Positions 55,037 to 64,000 of a stretch of 64,000 nucleotides of DNA are shown here, one piece after another. Origin of the DNA: Denitromonas halophila (lineage in GTDB: Bacteria > Pseudomonadota > Gammaproteobacteria > Burkholderiales > Rhodocyclaceae); NCBI RefSeq assembly GCF_007625155.1, contig NZ_VMNK01000003.1:434001-498000 (forward strand). Direction: 5' to 3'. The translations under genes were made by a program, and so were the position numbers. Each line of letters opens with the position of its first letter. Position 1 is the first letter of the stretch. Below the pieces are notes generated by a model. The model saw only the letters and a program-made list of their open reading frames with translations. It did no database searches and was not told the origin of the DNA.

Positions 55037-56332
55037 TCAGGCCCCCTGGCGGGCTTCCTCGGGCGGGGCCGCAGCAGGCTCGTCGTCGGCGTGCGTGCTG
55101 GTGTCCGGCGTGCGGGGGTCCATCTCCATGGCCATCACCGAGGTGCGATGCACCGCCAGGAACTCGGTCAGCTCGGCGTCGGGCACCGGCGCGTCGCGGC
55201 GGATACGCCAGGCGGTGAACAGTGCCAGCCCGACCAGCATGCCGGCCAGCACCAGCGGAAAGGCGCGCGCACCGGCCGCGGTGATGATCCCGCCGGCCAG
55301 CACCGGTCCGATCACCGCGCCCGTGCCATGCAATACCAGCAAGGCCTTGGTGGCTTCGAGCGCCTCGGACGAGTGGAAACGGTCGTGGGTCTGCGCCACG
55401 GCCAGGCTGTAGATGGTGAAGGCGAAGCCCCCGTAGAGGGCGGTGGCGATGACCAGCGCCATGACGGACAGCTCGGCAACCGCGAACATCGCCACGGCGC
55501 AAACAGCCGCCAGCACACACACGCTGACCAACACGACCCGCCGGTCGCGATGCTCCGCCGCGTGACCCACCGGCCATTGCATGAACGCGCCGCCGAAAAT
55601 GGCCGCTGCCGTGAACACCGCCACATTGAAATCATCCAGACCCTGCGCCGCAGCAAAGGCCGCCGACAAACCCCAGAAGGCGCCCGACACCAGGCCGGAC
55701 ACCAGGCCACCGGCAAAGCCGACCGGCGACACCTTGTACAGCCGGCCCAGCGGCAGGCTCGGTGTCTGAATCGGGGTGGGTTGATCGACCGGCGTCAGCG
55801 CAATCGGCACCAGACCGAGGCAATAGAAAATGGCCACCAGCGCAAACGAGCCCATGTGCTCGGCGCCATAAATGGCGATCAGGAACTGACCCAGACCGAG
55901 CGCCACAAAGCTGACCATCATGTAGGCGGCGAAGATCTTGCCGCGCTTGTCGTGCATCTGCTCGTTGAGCCAGCTCTCGATGATCATGTAGATGGCGACC
56001 ATGGTCACCCCGTGGATCACCCGCAACACCCACCAGAACCAGGGGTTGACGACCAAGCCGTAGAGCAGCGACACCACCGCCGCCAGCGCGGCCATGGCAG
56101 TAAAGGCGCGGATGTGACCAATGCGCCGGATCAAGGGCGGACACGCAAAAGCGCCAACAATGTAGCCGGCAAAGAAACCCGACATGATCAGACCCAGCGA
56201 CAGGCCGGTGAAGCCTTCCACGCTGGCGCGCAGGCCGAGCAGGGTGCCGATCAAACCGGAACCCGCCAGCAGGATGGCCATACCCAGCAACAGGCTGGAC
56301 ACGGGAAGGATGGTGCTGATCATGAATGACAT
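55037..56332 (-). CDS. MFS transporter, YcaD-like
   Basis: Major facilitator of 431 residues with 12 hydrophobic helices and an Ala/Glu-rich cytoplasmic tail. The YcaD/YfkF-like subgroup is suggested by LGLRASVEGFTGLSLGLIMSGFFAGYIVG and RVIHGVTMVAIYMIIESWLNEQ. The substrate is unknown. Two ATGs (56332 and 56323) are possible starts; neither has a strong ribosome site. Confidence 0.88.
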   Translation of the reverse strand: MSFMISTILPVSSLLLGMAILLAGSGLIGTLLGLRASVEGFTGLSLGLIMSGFFAGYIVGAFACPPLIRRIGHIRAFTAMAALAAVVSLLYGLVVNPWFWWVLRVIHGVTMVAIYMIIESWLNEQMHDKRGKIFAAYMMVSFVALGLGQFLIAIYGAEHMGSFALVAIFYCLGLVPIALTPVDQPTPIQTPSLPLGRLYKVSPVGFAGGLVSGLVSGAFWGLSAAFAAAQGLDDFNVAVFTAAAIFGGAFMQWPVGHAAEHRDRRVVLVSVCVLAAVCAVAMFAVAELSVMALVIATALYGGFAFTIYSLAVAQTHDRFHSSEALEATKALLVLHGTGAVIGPVLAGGIITAAGARAFPLVLAGMLVGLALFTAWRIRRDAPVPDAELTEFLAVHRTSVMAMEMDPRTPDTSTHADDEPAAAPPEEARQGA

Positions 56333-56383
56333 CTCGTGTAAGTCATCGACAGGGTCTCACGGATAGCGAGTCTGCCAAAACAC

Positions 56384-56415
56384 AATGCCGGCCCCGCGAT
56401 CGCCGGGCCGGCATT
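56384..56415 (-). terminator. Rho-independent terminator after the YbiT-like gene
   Basis: On the minus strand AATGCCGGCCC pairs with GGGCCGGCATT around a ten-base loop, followed by GTGTTTTGG. It ends the ABC-F gene. Confidence 0.8.
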
Positions 56416-56439
56416 CTCAACAGCCACAATCGGGCAGGT

Positions 56440-58062
<1,623 letters not shown>

Positions 58063-58299
58063 AGCGCGAATCCTGAATCCGTAAAAAGCAAAGCGCCGGC
58101 AGCAGGCCGACGCACAATCGCGGCGAATTCTATCAGAAATTCAATGACATGAACCCGGTGCGCGACGGCCGGGAACCAGGCTATCCAGCACCTCCAGCCG
58201 ATGTTACATCCGCGCCCGGTGACGCATTTTCTTGATCTTTGTCGCAGCCGCGCGGTGATTGCGCCCTTAGCATCGCCGGTTCATCATCGCGCCGTGCTC

Positions 58300-59604
58300 A
58301 TGCTCTCCACTCTGCGTCCCGCCCTTCTCATCGTCCTCGCCGGCCTGCTGCCGCTCGCCAGCGCGTCGGCCGCGCCGCTGCAACCGCTGATCGACGCCGC
58401 CCTGGCGGGCACCGGCATCCTGCGTCTGGCGCCGGGCACCTACGAGGGGCCAGTCAAGATCACCGGCCGGCTGATTCTCGATGGCGGTGGCCAGGCCGTG
58501 ATTCAGGGTAATCACGCGGGCTCTGTCATCACGCTCAAGGCCAGCGGCTCGGTGCTGCGCGGGCTGATCGTGCGCGGCAGCGGCGACTCGCACGACCAGA
58601 TCCACTCCGGCATCTATGTCGAAGGCCACGACAACCGCATCGAAAACAACGTGCTCGACGACGTGCTGTTCGGCATCGTGCTGCAAAAATCCAACCGCAA
58701 CCTGGTGCGCGGCAACCGGGTGCGCTCGCGCGGCGAGGACACCGCCGACCGCGGCGACGGCCTGCGCCTGTGGTACGCGATGGACAACCGCATCGAAGAC
58801 AATGTGTTCGAACACATGCGCGACCTGACCTTCTCCAACTCACCGCGCAACCGCATCATCGGCAACACCATCCGCGACAGTCGGCGAGCGATGAACTTTC
58901 TGTTCTCGACGCGCACGCTGGTCGAAGCCAACCTGGCCACCGACAACGCCACCGGCATCGTGGTGATCAACTCCAACGGATTCATCCTGCGCAACAACCG
59001 GGTGATGCACGCCATGCATGTGTCGGGCGCGGGTATCGCGATCAAGGAAAGCACCGCGGTGCTGATCGAAGGCAATGAGCTGATCCATTGCGCCATCGGC
59101 CTGATGGCCGACTCCTCGTCCGACCCGCTCAGCCGGCTGGTGCTGGTGAACAACCGCCTCGCCCACAACGTCACCGGCATCAACTTCTACGGCGAGCGCG
59201 GCGGACGCATCCTCATCAACAACCGCTTCGAACACAACCTGTGGCAGGTCACCGCCACCAATGCCGGGCAGGTCGAGGCCGAGCACTGGGCCGGCAACTA
59301 CTGGGACACCTACCAGGGCTTCGATCTGGATCAGGACGGCATCGGCGACCAGCCGCACGAGCTCTACGTGTTCGCCGACCGTATCTGGCTGGAGACGCCC
59401 GAAGCGAGCTTCTTCCGCAATTCGCCGCTGATGGAAATGATTGATTTTCTCGAGCGCCTGGCGCCCTTCAGCAATCCGGCGCTGGTGCTGCGTGACCGCA
59501 CGCCGGTGCTGCGCGCCGCGCCGTGGACGCCCTCGGTCAGCTTCAACCGGCCGGCCGGCCAGATTGGCGCAGCGCCGGACTCAGCCGCAATGACTGCTCA
59601 CTGA
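58300..59604 (+). CDS. NosD-like periplasmic parallel beta-helix protein
   Basis: Exported protein of 434 residues with a signal peptide (1-24, ASASA-AP) and a beta-helix domain of repeated N-R-I-x-x-N turns (DNRIENNVL, NRNLVRGNRV, NRIIGNTI), matching the NosD/CASH family. The C-terminal AEHWAGNYWDTYQGFDLDQDG phrase is the NosD signature. NosD helps copper-site assembly of nitrous oxide reductase with NosF and NosY. No nosZ, nosF, nosY or nosL lies here, so it may be a NosD paralogue. ATG 58300 was chosen to give the signal peptide. Confidence 0.85.
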   Translation: MLSTLRPALLIVLAGLLPLASASAAPLQPLIDAALAGTGILRLAPGTYEGPVKITGRLILDGGGQAVIQGNHAGSVITLKASGSVLRGLIVRGSGDSHDQIHSGIYVEGHDNRIENNVLDDVLFGIVLQKSNRNLVRGNRVRSRGEDTADRGDGLRLWYAMDNRIEDNVFEHMRDLTFSNSPRNRIIGNTIRDSRRAMNFLFSTRTLVEANLATDNATGIVVINSNGFILRNNRVMHAMHVSGAGIAIKESTAVLIEGNELIHCAIGLMADSSSDPLSRLVLVNNRLAHNVTGINFYGERGGRILINNRFEHNLWQVTATNAGQVEAEHWAGNYWDTYQGFDLDQDGIGDQPHELYVFADRIWLETPEASFFRNSPLMEMIDFLERLAPFSNPALVLRDRTPVLRAAPWTPSVSFNRPAGQIGAAPDSAAMTAH

Positions 59605-59981
59605 TTGCCGGGCAAAGGCACCAGCGGCACCGGCGTCGGCCTGGCGCGACGTTCTTCGGCCTCACGCAGGCGCGCCTCCATGGCCTTGATGCGCTCGCCG
59701 CGGTCGATCCGGTTGGCCCGGGCCTCCAGCTTGCGCGCGGTCTGCATCTGCGCGGTGCGATCTTCCCGAACATCGTCGAGACAGGCATTAACGCGAAAAC
59801 GGTCGTAACAGCCCGATTCGCGCTGCGCAAAATCGGCCTCTGCCGCCTTGCGAATCGACCTGGCCTGCGCGCGCAGATTCTGGCTGCTGTCGGTATCATC
59901 CGCCGCATGAGCCACCCCGGCCCCAATGGCAGAGAGCAGACAGGCAAACAGCAGCGCGGACAAACGAAGCGGGCGGGTCAT
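59598..59981 (-). CDS. Small periplasmic protein, uncharacterised
   Basis: Protein of 127 residues with a signal peptide (MTRPLRLSALLFACLLSAIG, cleavage near AHA-AD). The mature part is charged and coiled-coil-like, with two cysteines (SGCYDRFRVNACLDDVRED) that could form a disulphide, and a Pro-rich end. No function is recognised. ATG 59981 gives the signal peptide. It is convergent with and overlaps the NosD-like gene by seven bases and is divergent from the ABC-F gene. Confidence 0.7.
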   Translation of the reverse strand: MTRPLRLSALLFACLLSAIGAGVAHAADDTDSSQNLRAQARSIRKAAEADFAQRESGCYDRFRVNACLDDVREDRTAQMQTARKLEARANRIDRGERIKAMEARLREAEERRARPTPVPLVPLPGNQ

Positions 59982-60046
59982 GGCGTGAGGATGAGCAGGT
60001 AGCAAACGAGCCCGTACAATACCGTTTTTTCGCCCCGATTGCCCAC

Positions 60047-61984
<1,938 letters not shown>

Positions 61985-64000
61985 TCAATCGGCGCCCGCG
62001 TCCAGCAAATTGGCGGGCAGCACCGCCCCAACTTCGCGCTCGGGGGCGACACGCGGCAGACGCACGACAAAACCGGCGCCCTCGCCAGGCGCGGTGCGCA
62101 AACTCACCTGACCGCCGAGCATGCCGGTGATGAAGTTGTAGGCGATATACAGCCCCAGTCCACTGCCGCCCTGGCCCAGCCGGGTGGTGTAGAAGGGGTC
62201 GAAAACATGCGCGGCGACCTCAGCGCTCATGCCGCGGCCGTTGTCCTCAAAGCTGAGCACGATCTCGTCGGCGCGCTCCCGCGTGGCGCTCAAGTGCATC
62301 TGGCCGCCGGTGGTGTCGTCGAAGGCGTGGATCAGCGCATTGGTCACCAGATTGGCCAGCACCTGCTCCAGCGGCCCGGGGTAGCTGTCCATCCGGATGC
62401 CCTCGGGAATATCCACCGTCAGGCGGTGCGGCGACCTGGCCAGGCGCGGCGCGAAGGTCAGCAGGGCTTCATCGACGATGTCGCGCAAATCGAATTCACG
62501 CCGCCGCTCGCTGGTCTGATCCACGGCCACCTGCTTGAAGGTGTTGATCTGCCGCGCCGCGCGGTCGATATTGCGTTCGAGCAATTCGGCGGCGGTCTGG
62601 CTGGTGCGCATGAACTCATCAAAGCGGGTTCGGGTCAGCCCGCCTTCGGCCGCGTCGCGCTGGCACTCGCGTACCTCGGCATGCAGCGCCGAGGCCACGG
62701 TCAGCGCATTGCCCAGCGGTGTGTTCAGCTCATGTGCCACGCCGGCCACCACCGCCCCCAGGGACGCCAGCTTCTCGGACTGCACCAGCTGGCCCATGGC
62801 CTGCTCCAGCCGCTCCTTGGCCTGCAGCAACTCCTCGGTGCGCTGCCTGACGCGCGCCTCGAGCGTGGCATTGAGCGCACGAACCTCCTCCTGCACACGG
62901 TGTTGTTCGGTGACGTCGACAAGCGAACTGAGCAGCACTTGTTGCTCGTTAAGGACCACCACCCGGCTGGATATCTCGAACATGCCTCGCGTGCCATCGC
63001 CGCGGTGAAATCGTGCTTCAAAACCATCCACCCGGTGCGTCCGTGCAACCAGATCGAGAAACCGCAGCCGTTCCGAGGCGTCCTCCCACAAACCCAGCGA
63101 CACCGTGTCATTGTCAACGGCCCGCATCGCTGGAATAGCCAGCACGCGCTCCCAAGCCGCGTTCACCTGCAGAATCTTCTGCTGCGCCAGAGACACCAGC
63201 GCCAACGCGACCGGGCTCTTGTCAAAGATGGTCGCAAACATCTGCCGGCCGGCATGGAGCTCGGCCTGGGTCAGTTTGAAGCTGGTAATGTCCCGCCCCT
63301 CTGGAATCAGCAGTGTGACTCGACCCATCGCGTCGAACACCGGTTTGAGCGAGAAATCGACGAAATGCGTGCTCCCGTCGGCCGCCGGATGCTCGGTCTC
63401 GAAGCGCTCGAACTGCCCGGCGGCTGCGCGTTTGATGGCCGACACCAGCCGCTGGCGACTCTCGGGCGCCCCCTGCCACCACGGCCCGTCGGCAAAGGGC
63501 CGGCCAATGACCTCGCGGGCCGGCACGCCGGCGAAATCAAGCGAGGTCTGGTTGGCCTCCAGCAAGATGCCGTCGGGCGACAGCAAGCCAATGAACTGGA
63601 AGGTCTGGTTGAAGATCGCGTGGAACTTCTGCTCGCTCTCCGACAGCGCCCGCTCGGCCTCCCGCCGGGCCGTCACGTCCTGCGCAGTGCCCACCACGCG
63701 AACCATCCGGCCACCTTCGTCGCGCTCGGCACGCCCAAGCAAATGCACATCGCGAACACGCCCCGCCGCCTGCACCTGGCACATCACATCGAGCGGCTCA
63801 CCCTTGCGAACCAGGGCCATCAGGGGGCGATGCAAGCGCACCCGGTCGTCGCCGCGCAAACACCGCAAACAGCCCCGCAAGGTGATGCGCTCGCCACGAT
63901 CCGGCGCCCCCAGGAAGCGGGCCATCTCTTCTGACACATCGACTTCTGCGGCGCCAAGCTCCCAGCGCCAGCTGCCGATATGGGCTATGCGCTGCGCTTC
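61985..64000 (-). CDS. PAS sensor histidine kinase (N-terminus beyond the window)
   Basis: Histidine kinase that runs off the window's right edge; the visible 670 or so residues lack the true start. The frame continues past the first ATG (63937) into AQRIAHIGSWRWELGAAEVD, a normal PAS opening, so 63937 is not the start. Visible are about four PAS modules, a short coiled coil (LLQAKERLEQAMGQLVQSEK), HisKA with VAGVAHELNTPLGNALTVAS, and HATPase_c with DNGRGMSAEVAAHVFDPFYTT and GGSGLGLYIAYN. No receiver domain follows. It is convergent with the YheS-like gene with no spacer. Confidence 0.9.
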   Translation of the reverse strand, partial: EAQRIAHIGSWRWELGAAEVDVSEEMARFLGAPDRGERITLRGCLRCLRGDDRVRLHRPLMALVRKGEPLDVMCQVQAAGRVRDVHLLGRAERDEGGRMVRVVGTAQDVTARREAERALSESEQKFHAIFNQTFQFIGLLSPDGILLEANQTSLDFAGVPAREVIGRPFADGPWWQGAPESRQRLVSAIKRAAAGQFERFETEHPAADGSTHFVDFSLKPVFDAMGRVTLLIPEGRDITSFKLTQAELHAGRQMFATIFDKSPVALALVSLAQQKILQVNAAWERVLAIPAMRAVDNDTVSLGLWEDASERLRFLDLVARTHRVDGFEARFHRGDGTRGMFEISSRVVVLNEQQVLLSSLVDVTEQHRVQEEVRALNATLEARVRQRTEELLQAKERLEQAMGQLVQSEKLASLGAVVAGVAHELNTPLGNALTVASALHAEVRECQRDAAEGGLTRTRFDEFMRTSQTAAELLERNIDRAARQINTFKQVAVDQTSERRREFDLRDIVDEALLTFAPRLARSPHRLTVDIPEGIRMDSYPGPLEQVLANLVTNALIHAFDDTTGGQMHLSATRERADEIVLSFEDNGRGMSAEVAAHVFDPFYTTRLGQGGSGLGLYIAYNFITGMLGGQVSLRTAPGEGAGFVVRLPRVAPEREVGAVLPANLLDAGAD

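Noticed and set aside
54503-56329. A 608-residue plus-strand open frame opposite the acyltransferase and MFS genes
   Set aside because: Spans two real minus-strand genes and the gap between them, with shadow-type composition.
58232-58250. An FNR half-site (TTGAT) before the NosD-like gene
   Set aside because: Only one half matches; the second half expected four bases later is absent, so it is not reported as a regulatory site.

Overview
The window is a high-GC stretch (mostly above 60% by eye) with tightly packed bacterial genes. The gene set points to a betaproteobacterium, most likely Rhodocyclales (Thauera/Azoarcus/Denitromonas-like). The clues are a ubiK-porin-glnK-amtB block, metX-metW, a proteobacterial-type gshA/gshB pair, a regulatory PTS (EIIA-HPr-EI) without a sugar permease, a PEP-CTERM CHRD protein, DUF2917, and a NosD-like protein. 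This assignment rests on gene content, not on a search. No rRNA, tRNA, CRISPR array, intact insertion sequence or prophage was seen; this is chromosomal housekeeping and accessory DNA.

Region by region: 1-1.9 kb, cytochrome b561 and two YceI periplasmic proteins. 1.9-4.9 kb, ubiK facing a nitrogen-regulated operon (TorF porin, glnK, amtB) that has a sigma-54 promoter and NtrC-type palindromes. 4.9-8.9 kb, purU, thrH, an unknown small protein, and metX-metW behind a probable SAM-II riboswitch. 8.9-11.4 kb, EI, HPr and EIIA. 11.4-14.7 kb, apbE, an M48 protease and a YjgN-like membrane protein. 14.7-17.3 kb, the glutathione operon gshA-small membrane protein-gshB. 17.4-24.4 kb, assorted genes: thioredoxin-fold isomerase, DUF2917, LysR regulator, DUF922, PLP enzyme, BenE and ArgC. 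24.4-30.1 kb, UbiB with a partner protein, then a LysR regulator facing an Old Yellow Enzyme and a quinone reductase. 30.1-33.0 kb, PEP-CTERM CHRD protein, EamA exporter, YciI and a double cupin.

The stretch 33.0-34.2 kb is a gene-poor scar with a decayed short-chain dehydrogenase. After it come an N-acyl amino acid synthase fused to PilZ, a SigZ-type sigma factor coupled to an ArsI-like dioxygenase beside a (GGCT)n microsatellite, two membrane proteins, a gabT/C45-acyltransferase pair, and a diguanylate cyclase. A five-gene, end-overlapping operon (isochorismatase-like, DJ-1, LysE, EamA, GlxA/AraC regulator) and a phosphate transporter with its PhoU-like partner follow. The last 16 kb holds a four-PAS hybrid histidine kinase, the proVWX osmoprotectant importer, an acyltransferase, an MFS transporter, two ABC-F ATPases, an orphan NosD-like protein, and a PAS histidine kinase cut by the window end.

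The best candidates for something new are the FeeM-PilZ fusion (c-di-GMP-linked acyl-amino-acid synthesis), the SAM-II-like leader of metX in a betaproteobacterium, the membrane protein inserted between gshA and gshB, the gabT/C45 pair, and the microsatellite between arsI and a membrane protein gene.
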